A program made the position numbers and the translations under genes. Below, piece by piece: positions 35,296-44,495 of a stretch of 64,000 nucleotides of DNA. Numbering within the stretch: position 1 is the stretch's first letter; every line of letters starts with the position of its first letter. Source of the stretch: Burkholderia sp. OK233 (GTDB lineage: Bacteria; Pseudomonadota; Gammaproteobacteria; Burkholderiales; Burkholderiaceae); contig NZ_OCSR01000001.1 of NCBI RefSeq assembly GCF_900230185.1, positions 3,658,001 to 3,722,000 on the forward strand. The letters are read 5' to 3'. Under the pieces are notes generated by a model. That model was not told the DNA's origin, made no database searches, and was given only the letters and a program-made list of their open reading frames with translations.

Positions 35296-35471
35296 TCTTG
35301 TCGGGCAGCGCTTGAAGGGGTGTCGAGGTGGTGTTATTGATACCAGAATAATTGCTTAACTTGTACTGGTACACGGCGGGCTCTATTGTAACGACTGGAA
35401 CGACACAGTGCCGTCCAGACGAACCCGGGCCCCAGCCCGGCGCAACCCCACGTAAATAACCGGAGCCCCCC

Positions 35472-36224
35472 ATGAAGCATCACGATCAGGTCGCCGACGC
35501 CTTCGGCTCGACCGCCGCCGCGTATTTGACGAGTCAGGCGCATGCCACTGGCGCCGATCTGCAGACGCTGGCTGAATCGATCGCCGCGACGCCGGATGCG
35601 AAGGTGCTCGATATGGGCTGCGGTGCAGGTCACGCGAGTTTCGCGGTCGCGCCGCACGCAAAACAAGTGGTCGCGTACGACATCGCGCCGCCAATGCTGG
35701 CGACGGTCGAAGGCGCCGCGAAGGATCGCGGCCTGACCAACATCCGCACGCAACAGGGCGCCGCTGAAACGCTGCCGTTCGACGATCATTCGTTCGACTG
35801 GATCATCAGCCGGATGAGTGCGCATCACTGGCACGATGTGCCGCTCGCGTTGGCCGAAGTGCGTCGCGTGCTGAAGCGAGGCGGCAAGGTGCTGTTCATC
35901 GATATTGCGGGCGTCGATCATCCGCTGCTCGACACGCATATTCAGGCAGTGGAATTGTTGCGCGACGGCTCGCACATTCGAGACTACCGCGCTGACGAAT
36001 GGATCGCGCTCTTCGAAGCGGCCGGTTTCAAGGCATCGATTCGCGAGCGTTGGCGCATCGAGATCGAGTTCACGTCATGGGTGGCGCGTATGCGCACGCC
36101 GGAGCCGCGCGTGGTGGCGATTCGCTCGCTGTGGAGCAGCTCGCCCGATGAGGTGCGCCAGTATTTCGACGTGCAGGAAGATGGCTCGTTCAAGCTCGAC
36201 GCGCTGATGGTCGAGGCGCAATGA
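35472..36224 (+). CDS. Class I SAM-dependent methyltransferase (UbiE/BioC-like)
   Basis: 250 residues. The start HHDQVADAFGSTAAAYLTSQ is typical of this group, the SAM-binding motif is VLDMGCGAGHASF near 45-57, followed by TLPFDDHSFDWIISRMSAHH and LKRGGKVLFIDI. The substrate is unknown. The gene is divergent from the XRE regulator and has a strong terminator downstream. Confidence 0.9.
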   Translation: MKHHDQVADAFGSTAAAYLTSQAHATGADLQTLAESIAATPDAKVLDMGCGAGHASFAVAPHAKQVVAYDIAPPMLATVEGAAKDRGLTNIRTQQGAAETLPFDDHSFDWIISRMSAHHWHDVPLALAEVRRVLKRGGKVLFIDIAGVDHPLLDTHIQAVELLRDGSHIRDYRADEWIALFEAAGFKASIRERWRIEIEFTSWVARMRTPEPRVVAIRSLWSSSPDEVRQYFDVQEDGSFKLDALMVEAQ

Positions 36225-36344
36225 GTTGACGCGGCGAGTCGCAACGCGTGAGCAAAGTGCGACTCGGCGGCGAACAATGCACAGGAACCCGAGGGGCGTT
36301 TCGGGGCAACGGTGCCGGGTTCGGTATTCGGCGCCAGAAAAACC

Positions 36345-36387
36345 GAAGCCGGGCACGGTCAATTGACCCATGCCCGGCTTCTTTTTT
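36345..36387 (+). terminator. Rho-independent terminator after the methyltransferase
   Basis: GAAGCCGGGCA pairs with TGCCCGGCTTC (11 bp) and is followed by TTTTTT. The A-containing left flank may also serve the converging ppc gene weakly. Confidence 0.88.
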
Positions 36388-36459
36388 CGTCAATCTCAGC
36401 CGGACGCGGGTTAGTTCACCCTGTCCGGCTGAGACTCGAAACCAACTGCAACTGCTGGC

Positions 36460-39400
36460 TTAGCCCGTATTACGCAGCCCCGCCGCAATCCCGTTGATGC
36501 TCAAATGAATCCCGCGCCGCACGCGTGCGTTGGTATCGCCCGCGCGGTGACGCTTGAGCAACTCGACCTGCAAGTGATTCAACGGATCGAGATACGGGAA
36601 GCGGTTCTTGATCGAACGCGCAAGCAACGGATTCTCCGCGAGCCGTTCGCTCTTGCCGGTGATCTCCGACAACGCCTTCGACGTCCGCTCCCATTCCGCG
36701 ACGATCCGCTCGAACACATGCTTACGCAGCTTCTTGTCGGACACGAGCTGTGCGTAGCGCGAGGCCACCGCGAGGTCGGTCTTCGCCAGCACCATATCCA
36801 TGTTGGAGAGCAGAGTCGAGAAGAACGGCCACGTCTTGTGCATTTTCTTGAGCACCGCAAGACGGCGGCTGCGCTCGGCGTCGCTCGGCGCGCTGTCCAG
36901 ATGCGCGGCCACCGCGCTGCCGAAACCGTACCAGCCGGTCAGCAGCAAACGGCATTGGCCCCACGAGAAGCCCCACGGAATCGCGCGCAGATCTTCGATC
37001 TTGCGTTGCTTCGGGTCCTGCAATTTGCGCGAAGCCGGACGGCTGCCGATATTCAGCTCGGCGATCTCCGAGATCGGCGTCGACTCGAAGAAATACTCCT
37101 TGAAGCCAGGCGTTTCGTAGACCAGCGCGCGATACGACGCCATCGCCGCGTCGGACAATTGCTGCATCGTCTCTTCGAAGGCGGGCAATTGCGCGGGCGC
37201 AATGCCGTGCGGCAACAACGAGGCTTCGAGCGTTGCGGCCACCACCGTTTCCAGATTGCGCCGGCCAATTTCCGGATTGCCGAACTTGCTGGCGATCACT
37301 TCGCCTTGTTCGGTCAAGCGGATCTGGCCGTCGACGGTACCCGGCGGCTGCGACAGAATCGCCTGATACGTCGGACCACCGCCACGGCCTACCGTGCCTC
37401 CGCGTCCATGGAACAGGCGCAGGGTCACGCCGCGTTCATTGAACAGCGACACCAGCGCCAGCTCGGCGCGGTACAGCTCCCAGTTCGACGTCAGGAAGCC
37501 GCCGTCCTTGTTGCTGTCCGAATAGCCGAGCATCACTTCCTGCTCGTTGCCCTGATGTTCGATCAGTGCGTCGACACCCGGCAGCGCGATCAGATCACGC
37601 ATGATGTGCGGTGCGTTGCGCAAGTCGGGGATCGTTTCGAACAGCGGGATCACCATCAGTCCCGCTCGCGCCGGATCGTGCGCGTCGCCCAGGCGGCCGT
37701 GCAGCAGGCCGGTTTCCTTCTGCAGCAACATCACCTCGACCAGATCGCTGACGGTCTCCGTGTGCGAAATGATGTAGTTGCGCACCGCGCGCGCACCGAA
37801 CTTCTCACGCGTGACGCGGGCCTCTTCGAGCACGCCGAGTTCGCTCTTCACGAGATCGGAGTACTCGGCGTAGGGCAGGCGCAACGCGCGCGGCTGCGAA
37901 AGTTCGGCGAGCAGCACCTTGAGCTTGTCTTCTTCGGAGAGCGACGCGTAGTCGTCTTCGACGCCCGCGCGCTTCAGCAACTCGGCGATCACCGCTTCAT
38001 GGATGTCGGAGCTTTGACGCAAGTCGATGCTCGCCAGATGGAAGCCGAACACTTCGGCGGCGCGCGCGAGCGGCGACAGACGGGGTGCCGCGAGCGGCGC
38101 GCCATGATGCTCGGCGAGCGAATCGATCAGCACGTGCAAATCGCTCACGAATTCGGCGGAGTCATCGTACGGCTTGGCGCGTATCGGCGCCGCGCCGCGG
38201 CCTGCGCTGCGCACCGGCACGCTGCCTTCACCGAGACGCACGCGCGCGCTCGCCGCGAGTCGCGTGTACATGCCGATCAACGCACGGCGATACGGTTCGT
38301 CGGTACGGTGCGGGGACTGGTCGGGCGAGGCGGCCGCGAGTTCTTTCAACGCGTCGCTTGCGCCGGCCAGCAGGTTGGACACCGACAACTCGGCGCCCAA
38401 CTTGTGCACCTGCTCCATATAGTGTTCGAAGATCACCGCCGCCTGGCGGGTGATCGCGTGCTCGAGCGTTTCGGCCGTGACGTTCGGATTGCCGTCGCGG
38501 TCGCCGCCGATCCAGCTGCCCATCTGGAGGAACGGCGGCAGGCGCGCAGCGAGGCCGTGCTCGGCGAGCGCTTCTTCGATGTCGGCGTAGAGCGCCGGAA
38601 TTTCTTCGAGGAAGGTGGCGCGGTAGTACGACAGCGCGTTTTCGATTTCATCGGCCACCGTCAGCCGCGAGTCGCGCAGCATCCGCGTTTGCCAGAGCGA
38701 CGTGACGCTCGCACGCAGCATCGCTTCGTTATGCGCGCGTTCGCGGTTGGTCAGCTGCTGATCGCGTTCGGCCAGGAGGCGCGCGACGTCGTGCTGCGCG
38801 TCGAGAATGCTCTTGCGCTGCACCTCGGTAGGGTGCGCGGTGAGGACCGGCACGATCAACGCTTCGTTGAAGAACTGCTGCAGGACCGGCGTCGCGGCGG
38901 TGCCCGCCTCGACGAGCCGTTCGAGCGCGTGCGCCATGGTGCCCGGTTGCGAGGTCGAGCCGGCCAGCGCGTGAATCCGGTGACGGCGATTGCGGTGGCG
39001 GTCTTCAGCGATATTCGCAAGATGCGAAAAGTAGCTGAACGCACGCACCACGCTGACCGTTTGCTCCGGGCTCAGCGAACGCAGTTTCTTGTCGAGCGTT
39101 TGCGCGGCGGCGCTATCGTCCTCGCGGCGAAAACGCACGGCGGTCTGGCGGATCGTCTCCACGACGTCGAACACCGCGTCGCCTTCCTGTTCGCGCAGCA
39201 CGTCGCCGAGCAGGCGCCCCAGATAGCGGATGTCCTGGAACAGCGGGTGGTCCTTGTCCTCACGCGTGCGGCCGCTGCTTTTCGACCCGGGCACGACCGT
39301 ATCCGGCGAAACGGCTTGCAGCTTGGGCGCCTTCGTGGCTTCTGGCGCGGCTTCGCTCGCGACGGCCTTGGTCTTCGGGGACTTCGCTTTGGCCGGTTTC

Positions 39401-39684
39401 AGCGCCTGGGCGGCGTTCGCGGCTTGCGTCGCCTTACCTGTCCTGACGGCCTTCACCGCCTTGTCCGCCTTGGCGGGCGTGGAGGCTTTGGCGGATTTGG
39501 AGGTTTTGGCGACGTTAGCGGCCTGGCTTGCCTTGGCCGCTTTGCCGGCGCGTTTGGCCGGTGTGGACTGGGCAGCCATTGCGGCGGAGGCAGAAGCGGC
39601 GGACGCCGCGGCGGCGTCAGCCGCTTGAGCGTTGGGCGATGCAGTGTTGCGGCGGGCAGGGCGCGCCGATCCGGAAGACGTCAC
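36460..39684 (-). CDS. ppc: Phosphoenolpyruvate carboxylase with Lys/Ala-rich N-terminal extension
   Basis: Makes oxaloacetate from PEP and bicarbonate. 1074 residues against ~880-1000 usual. The catalytic region is complete: VLTAHPTEVQRKSIL, WIGGDRDGNPNVTAETL, GYSDSNKDGGFLTSNWELYR, FHGRGGTVGRGGGPTYQAIL and the C-terminal INGIAAGLRNTG. The first ~135 residues are low-complexity (repeats such as AGKAAKASQAA and KADKAVKAVRTGKA), like histone-H1-type tails. The start is a GTG at 39684 with AGGAA 8 bases upstream; an ATG at 39579 would remove 35 residues of the extension. Divergent from hemC. Confidence 0.95.
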   Translation of the reverse strand: MTSSGSARPARRNTASPNAQAADAAAASAASASAAMAAQSTPAKRAGKAAKASQAANVAKTSKSAKASTPAKADKAVKAVRTGKATQAANAAQALKPAKAKSPKTKAVASEAAPEATKAPKLQAVSPDTVVPGSKSSGRTREDKDHPLFQDIRYLGRLLGDVLREQEGDAVFDVVETIRQTAVRFRREDDSAAAQTLDKKLRSLSPEQTVSVVRAFSYFSHLANIAEDRHRNRRHRIHALAGSTSQPGTMAHALERLVEAGTAATPVLQQFFNEALIVPVLTAHPTEVQRKSILDAQHDVARLLAERDQQLTNRERAHNEAMLRASVTSLWQTRMLRDSRLTVADEIENALSYYRATFLEEIPALYADIEEALAEHGLAARLPPFLQMGSWIGGDRDGNPNVTAETLEHAITRQAAVIFEHYMEQVHKLGAELSVSNLLAGASDALKELAAASPDQSPHRTDEPYRRALIGMYTRLAASARVRLGEGSVPVRSAGRGAAPIRAKPYDDSAEFVSDLHVLIDSLAEHHGAPLAAPRLSPLARAAEVFGFHLASIDLRQSSDIHEAVIAELLKRAGVEDDYASLSEEDKLKVLLAELSQPRALRLPYAEYSDLVKSELGVLEEARVTREKFGARAVRNYIISHTETVSDLVEVMLLQKETGLLHGRLGDAHDPARAGLMVIPLFETIPDLRNAPHIMRDLIALPGVDALIEHQGNEQEVMLGYSDSNKDGGFLTSNWELYRAELALVSLFNERGVTLRLFHGRGGTVGRGGGPTYQAILSQPPGTVDGQIRLTEQGEVIASKFGNPEIGRRNLETVVAATLEASLLPHGIAPAQLPAFEETMQQLSDAAMASYRALVYETPGFKEYFFESTPISEIAELNIGSRPASRKLQDPKQRKIEDLRAIPWGFSWGQCRLLLTGWYGFGSAVAAHLDSAPSDAERSRRLAVLKKMHKTWPFFSTLLSNMDMVLAKTDLAVASRYAQLVSDKKLRKHVFERIVAEWERTSKALSEITGKSERLAENPLLARSIKNRFPYLDPLNHLQVELLKRHRAGDTNARVRRGIHLSINGIAAGLRNTG

Positions 39685-40092
39685 GATGGGTTTCCTCAGG
39701 GAAGCCAGGGTCTGTTGAGTGATGAACTGCTACTGCGGAACTGCACTAAGAGTTGCAACGTGAACTGCGCGAAACCTGGACAAAACGGTATGCGCCGATG
39801 GCAATCCGCCGGAGAGGGTAGCCGCGTGCCCATTTGCATAATGCGCACGAGGTGCATGACGTGCATTGCGTGCACGACAGCCACGTTGCGCCGCATTGCA
39901 TCATCCCGCATGCCGCGCCCCGGTGCGCGAACGACCGTGCTTGAACAGGCTGGGATGAGGCAGGCGCGCGCGCTGCGAGGCCCGTCTCCTCCATCGATAC
40001 CGCGCCGGCACGGCGCTCCGCTGTGCCTTGAGACACAAGGGCGCGTGCTAACATTGATTGTTATTACATCCCGTCATTCGATCAGCAAGCTA
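39685..40092. other. ppc/hemC divergent intergenic region
   Basis: 408 bp between divergent starts. No gene supported. It contains four 9-bp related units in a row at 39843-39878. An A/T-rich block at 40049-40072 precedes hemC and probably holds its promoter. Confidence 0.6.
39843..39878. repeat. Four imperfect 9-bp direct repeats upstream of ppc and hemC
   Basis: Units GCGCACGAG, GTGCATGAC, GTGCATTGC and GTGCACGAC follow each other without spacers. Could be a protein-binding array in the shared regulatory region or a chance slippage product. Confidence 0.6.
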
Positions 40093-41097
40093 ATGAACAC
40101 CGAGACGTTTTCTGCGCCACCCCACACGCTTGTGATTGCGTCGCGAGAAAGCCGCCTTGCCATGTGGCAGGCGGAGCATGTGCGATGTGCGCTGCACAAA
40201 TTATATCCATCTTGTGACGTAAAAATCCTCGGAATGACGACACGTGGGGATCAAATTCTCGATCGCACTTTGTCGAAGGTTGGTGGTAAGGGCCTCTTCG
40301 TGAAGGAACTGGAAGCGGCGCTGGCCGACGGCCGCGCCGATCTGGCCGTGCACTCGCTCAAAGACGTGCCCATGGAGTTGCCCGCGGGCTTTGCGCTCTC
40401 CACCATCATGGAGCGCGAAGATCCGCGCGACGCGCTGGTGTCGAACGAGTACGATTCGCTTGCCGCGCTGCCGGCCGGCGCCGTGGTCGGCACCTCCAGC
40501 CTGCGCCGCGAGGCTATGCTGCGCATGCGTTATCCGCACCTCGTGGTGCGGCCGCTGCGTGGCAATCTGGACACCCGTCTGTCGAAACTCGATCGTGGCG
40601 ACTATGCGGCGATCATTCTGGCGGCTGCCGGTTTGAAGCGTTTGGGTCTCGGCGAGCGCATCCGCGCGAATCTCGATCCCGAAGACAGCTTGCCCGCAGC
40701 CGGTCAGGGCGCGCTCGGCATCGAGATTCGCGCGGATCGCGCGGACCTCGCGGCATGGCTCGCACCGTTGCATCACGAACATACGGCAGCGGCCGTCGAA
40801 GCGGAGCGGATGGTCTCGCGCGCCCTCGGCGGCAGTTGCGAAGTGCCGCTCGCGGCCTATGCACACTGGCACGACGGCGCGCTGCATCTGCGCGGCATCG
40901 TCGCTACGCCCGACGGCCAGCGTGTGTTGAGCGCGCAGGCATCGGCGCCGGCGCCCACCATCGAACGTGCTGTGGCGCTCGGCCAGGAAGTGGCGAACGC
41001 GCTCGAGCAGCAAGGTGCGATGGAAATCGTCCGCGCATTGAGCACGGCCAGCGGCCCCGCCGCAGGGTCGGCGGACAGCGCGGCGACCGCCGAGTGA
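40093..41097 (+). CDS. hemC: Hydroxymethylbilane synthase (porphobilinogen deaminase)
   Basis: Joins four porphobilinogens into hydroxymethylbilane. 334 residues. Catalytic Asp91 lies in HSLKDVPMEL, the dipyrromethane-cofactor Cys249 in GGSCEVPLAAYA, and GTSSLRREAML and RGNLDTRLSKLD are present. Start at the ATG 40093 with TLVIASRESRLAMWQAEHV following; the frame stays open far upstream across ppc on the opposite strand, which is fortuitous. The stop TGA shares its last base with the hemD start, so translation is coupled. Confidence 0.96.
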   Translation: MNTETFSAPPHTLVIASRESRLAMWQAEHVRCALHKLYPSCDVKILGMTTRGDQILDRTLSKVGGKGLFVKELEAALADGRADLAVHSLKDVPMELPAGFALSTIMEREDPRDALVSNEYDSLAALPAGAVVGTSSLRREAMLRMRYPHLVVRPLRGNLDTRLSKLDRGDYAAIILAAAGLKRLGLGERIRANLDPEDSLPAAGQGALGIEIRADRADLAAWLAPLHHEHTAAAVEAERMVSRALGGSCEVPLAAYAHWHDGALHLRGIVATPDGQRVLSAQASAPAPTIERAVALGQEVANALEQQGAMEIVRALSTASGPAAGSADSAATAE

Positions 41098-43118
41098 TGG
41101 CGGCCGATATCCCGGGCAACGCATCCTCATCCGTCGGCAAGGCGGCGTTCACGGTCGTGATTACGCGACCGGCCGGTCAGTCGAACGAATTGATCGCGCA
41201 ACTCACGGCAGCGGGCATTGCCGTGCTCGACTTTCCGCTGATCGACATCGCGCCTGTCACCGACGAGGCGCCGTTGCGCGCAGCGCTGGCCTCTCTGGAA
41301 CGTTATGCACTGGTGGTATTCGTCTCGCCCAACGCGGTCGATCATGCGTTTGCCCGAAGCGATGCGATCTGGCCGCACGCACTGCCGATCGGCGTAGTTG
41401 GGCCAGGCAGCGTGCAGGCGCTGGCGCGCCACGGCGTCGCGGCGCCGGCGTACAACATCATCAGCCCGCCGTCTGTAGCCGACGACGATACGGCGCGCTT
41501 CGATTCCGAAGGCCTGTTCGCGGCGGTCGATACGGCGCTCGGCGCGGCGAGCCTCGAAGGCAAGCGCGTACTGATCGTGCGCGGCGACGGCGGCCGCGAA
41601 TGGCTCGCCGACCGCTTGCGCGAAGCGGGCGCCGAAGTCGAAACGGTCGCGGCCTATCGCCGCCTCGTGCCGGAGCCGTCGATCGGTGGCTGGGCGCGCG
41701 TGCACGCGCTTCTGGCCGGCGCGCCGCACGCCTGGTTGCTCACCAGTTCGGAGGGTGTGCGCAACCTGCATGAACTCGCGCAGGAGCATCTGACCGCCGA
41801 CGAAATCGCGCAACTGAAGCACGCCAGTCTGGTCACGCCGCATCCCCGCATCGCGCAGACCGCGCGGGCATTGGGTTTTGATAGCATTACGGTGTCCGGT
41901 GCGGGCGATGAGCGTATTGCCCGCGCCTTGCTTGCCGCCGTCCCGACCGTTGTTCAACCGGTACCGTCCAACCCGGCTCATTCACCGGCTAAATCACGCA
42001 TGACTGAAACGAACGCATCCACGAACGCTTCACCCCAGCCGGCCGCAACCACTGCGTTGCCGCCGAATCCACCCTTCACGCCCTACGAAGCGCAGCAAAA
42101 GCGCCGCAGCGCGAGCGGACCGCTGCTGTGGTTTGTCGTCGTGATCATCGCTTGTGCGGCGGGGGTGGGCGGCTATGCGCTCAATCGCAAGGTGGAGCGC
42201 ACCGTGCAGCAGATCGCACAACGCCAGCAGGCCAATGACGCGCAGACCAGCGAATTGCGCGTCAAGACTGACCAGGCGCTGGCCACGGTGCATCAGTCCG
42301 ACTCGCAGGTGGCGCAACTCGAGGGCAAGCTTGCTGATGCGCAAACCGCGCAGCAGGCGCTGCAACAGCAATACACCGATCTCGCCCGCAATCGCGACGA
42401 CTGGACGATGGCCGAAGTCGGCCAGATGCTGTCGGCCGCGAGCCAGCAATTGCAGCTCACCGGCAATACGCAACTCGCGCTGTTCGCGCTGCAAAGCGCG
42501 GACACGCGTCTCGCCGCCTCGGATAGCCCGCAGGCCGTCACCGTGCGCAAGGCGATCGCGCAAGACATCGACAAGCTGAAGGCCGCGCCGTCCACGGATC
42601 TGACGGGTATGGCGATCAAGCTCGACAACGCGATCGACCAGGTCGACAACCTGCCGCTCTCCGGCGAAGCACCGATTGCCCACGCAACGCCGAAGGCCGC
42701 CACCTGGGCCGATACGGCGAAGGTCGCCGCGGCCACCGGCGAGCCGCGCTGGAAAGTGTGGTGGCGCGAAGTCACGACCGGCATTGGCCAGCAACTCACC
42801 AGCCTCGTGCAGGTGCGCCGCATCGACAACGCCGACGCCATGCTCGTCACGCCCGATCAAGGCTATTTCGTACGCGAGAATGTGAAGCTGCGTTTGCTGT
42901 CGGCGCGGCTCGCGCTGCTCTCGCGCAACCAGACCACGCTGAAGTCCGACCTGCAGGCGGCGCAGGCCGCGCTCACGCGCTACTTCGACAACACGTCGAA
43001 GAAAACGCAGACCGTAATCGATCTGGTCAAGCAGGTGGATGCGGGCTCGGCCGCGGTTGAGCTGCCGAATCTGAACACCAGTCTGCAGGCCGTCCATCAA
43101 TACCGGAGCCGAGGTTAA
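41097..43118 (+). CDS. hemDX: Fused uroporphyrinogen-III synthase / HemX membrane protein
   Basis: 673 residues in one frame. Residues ~15-285 are uroporphyrinogen-III synthase (VVITRPAGQSNELIAQL, VFVSPNAVDHAF, VVGPGSVQALARHG, WLLTSSEGVRNL). Residues ~302-673 are HemX: a Pro-rich lead-in, one membrane helix (LLWFVVVIIACAAGVGGYAL), then a long coiled coil and periplasmic helical domain (ESQ-type repeats, WKVWWREVTTGIGQQL). An internal ATG at 42000 is the likely ancestral hemX start. The HemD part closes hydroxymethylbilane to uroporphyrinogen III; HemX's role is unclear, and it should not be read as a methyltransferase. The start overlaps the hemC stop by 1 base. Confidence 0.93.
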   Translation: MAADIPGNASSSVGKAAFTVVITRPAGQSNELIAQLTAAGIAVLDFPLIDIAPVTDEAPLRAALASLERYALVVFVSPNAVDHAFARSDAIWPHALPIGVVGPGSVQALARHGVAAPAYNIISPPSVADDDTARFDSEGLFAAVDTALGAASLEGKRVLIVRGDGGREWLADRLREAGAEVETVAAYRRLVPEPSIGGWARVHALLAGAPHAWLLTSSEGVRNLHELAQEHLTADEIAQLKHASLVTPHPRIAQTARALGFDSITVSGAGDERIARALLAAVPTVVQPVPSNPAHSPAKSRMTETNASTNASPQPAATTALPPNPPFTPYEAQQKRRSASGPLLWFVVVIIACAAGVGGYALNRKVERTVQQIAQRQQANDAQTSELRVKTDQALATVHQSDSQVAQLEGKLADAQTAQQALQQQYTDLARNRDDWTMAEVGQMLSAASQQLQLTGNTQLALFALQSADTRLAASDSPQAVTVRKAIAQDIDKLKAAPSTDLTGMAIKLDNAIDQVDNLPLSGEAPIAHATPKAATWADTAKVAAATGEPRWKVWWREVTTGIGQQLTSLVQVRRIDNADAMLVTPDQGYFVRENVKLRLLSARLALLSRNQTTLKSDLQAAQAALTRYFDNTSKKTQTVIDLVKQVDAGSAAVELPNLNTSLQAVHQYRSRG

Positions 43119-43120
43119 TC

Positions 43121-44311
43121 ATGGCAATCCGGGGACTTCTATGGCTCGCGCTGCTGTTCGCCATTGCGGTGGTGCTGGCGGTGGTCGGACGCTTCGACAT
43201 GGGGCAGGTGCTCCTGATCTATCCGCCGTACCGCGTCGACATCTCGCTGAATCTGTTCGTGGTCGGGCTGGTGGTGCTGTTCATCCTGCTGTACGCGCTG
43301 CTGCGCATCGTGCGCAACATCTGGCGCATGCCGCAGCGCGTGGCTGCCTACCGTGCGCGCTCGCGTGTCGCGAAGGCGCACGCCGCTCTGCGTGACGCGA
43401 TCGGCAATCTGTACGCCGGGCGTTTCTCGCGCGCTGAAAAAGCCGCGAAAGATTCGCTCACGAATGGCGACAACAAGGGCGCGGCCGGTTTGATCGCGGC
43501 CACCGCGGCGCACCGCATGCATGAATATGCGCGGCGCGACGAATGGCTCGCCCAGATCGAGGAAGCCGACTGGCAGGACGCACGCCTGATGGCCACCGCC
43601 GACATGCGTGCAGACGGCCGCGACGCGGACGGCGCACTCGCCGCGCTGACTGAAATGCAGTCGCAGGGCGCACGGCGGATCCACGCGCAGCAAATCACGC
43701 TGCGCGCGCAACAGCAATTGAAGAACTGGGGCGAAGTGCTCAAGCTCGTCAAGACGCTGGAAAAACGCGAAGCGATCCATCCTGCGGTGGCGGTGCGTTT
43801 GCGGCAGCTCGCGGCGGAAAACCTGCTGCGCGACCGGCGTCATAACGCCGATGCGCTGCTGGAGTTGTGGAATTCGCTGTCGGCGACTGAACGTCATTCG
43901 CCGCGTCTCGCCGATCTCGCCGCCGAACTGCTGGTGTCGTTAAATCGTCCGCAGGAAGCACGCAAGATTGTCGAAGAGGCGCTGGCGCAGAACTGGGACG
44001 CGCGTCTGCTGCGCCGTTATCCGGACACGACCGGGGGCGACGCGTTGCCGCTGATCCAGAAGGCCGAAGGCTGGCAGAAGGATCGCCCGGAAGATGCAGA
44101 CTTGATGTTCGCGTTGGGCCGTTTATGCCTGCATCAGCAGTTGTGGGGCAAGGCACAATCGTTCCTCGAACGTGCGCTGAAACTGGCCGACAACGAGACG
44201 CTGAAAATTCGTTCGCATCGCGCGTTGGCGCGTTTGCATGAGCAGGTCGGCGATTCCGCCAAGGCGAGCGAGCATTATCGCGAGAGTGCGTTGGCGATGA
44301 ATATCGTTTGA
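43121..44311 (+). CDS. hemY: HemY, haem biosynthesis-associated membrane protein
   Basis: 396 residues. Two N-terminal membrane helices (LLWLALLFAIAVVLAVVG and LFVVGLVVLFILLYALLRI), then TPR-like helical repeats over ~100-390 (ALTEMQSQGARRIHAQQIT, LRQLAAENLLRDRRHNADA). This is the proteobacterial HemY of the hemCDXY operon, which is distinct from the Bacillus HemY protoporphyrinogen oxidase. It starts 2 bases after the hemDX stop. Its molecular task is not settled. Confidence 0.93.
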   Translation: MAIRGLLWLALLFAIAVVLAVVGRFDMGQVLLIYPPYRVDISLNLFVVGLVVLFILLYALLRIVRNIWRMPQRVAAYRARSRVAKAHAALRDAIGNLYAGRFSRAEKAAKDSLTNGDNKGAAGLIAATAAHRMHEYARRDEWLAQIEEADWQDARLMATADMRADGRDADGALAALTEMQSQGARRIHAQQITLRAQQQLKNWGEVLKLVKTLEKREAIHPAVAVRLRQLAAENLLRDRRHNADALLELWNSLSATERHSPRLADLAAELLVSLNRPQEARKIVEEALAQNWDARLLRRYPDTTGGDALPLIQKAEGWQKDRPEDADLMFALGRLCLHQQLWGKAQSFLERALKLADNETLKIRSHRALARLHEQVGDSAKASEHYRESALAMNIV

Positions 44312-44368
44312 CGCGTTGCGCGTTGCGCGCTGCAGCGAGCGGTTGAGACGCGCCGCAGTAGACGCAAA

Positions 44369-44410
44369 AGAAAAAGCCCCGGCATTGGAAGATGCCGGGG
44401 CTTTTTCTTT
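44369..44410 (+). terminator. Rho-independent terminator of the hem operon
   Basis: AAAAAGCCCCGGCAT pairs with ATGCCGGGGCTTTTT around TGGAAG, a long near-perfect stem with flanking T run. It may also serve the converging MFS gene. Confidence 0.92.
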
Positions 44411-44495
44411 GAAACGTGGAGCGTTACGCGTAACTCAGGACTTTTGGCGGTGGTTGCTGTGTTACGTCGTCCGCGAGATCGTCGGTCAGCCGCGC

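Noticed and set aside
36505..40092. A reading frame of about 1,200 codons antisense to ppc, running in frame into hemC
   Set aside because: It is the mirror of high-GC codon usage in ppc: Arg/His/Gln-rich, with no known domain. The real hemC starts at 40093.
41097..43118. HemX part as a uroporphyrin-III methyltransferase
   Set aside because: The segment is a membrane helix plus coiled coil and has no SAM-binding motif; the name is an annotation legacy.
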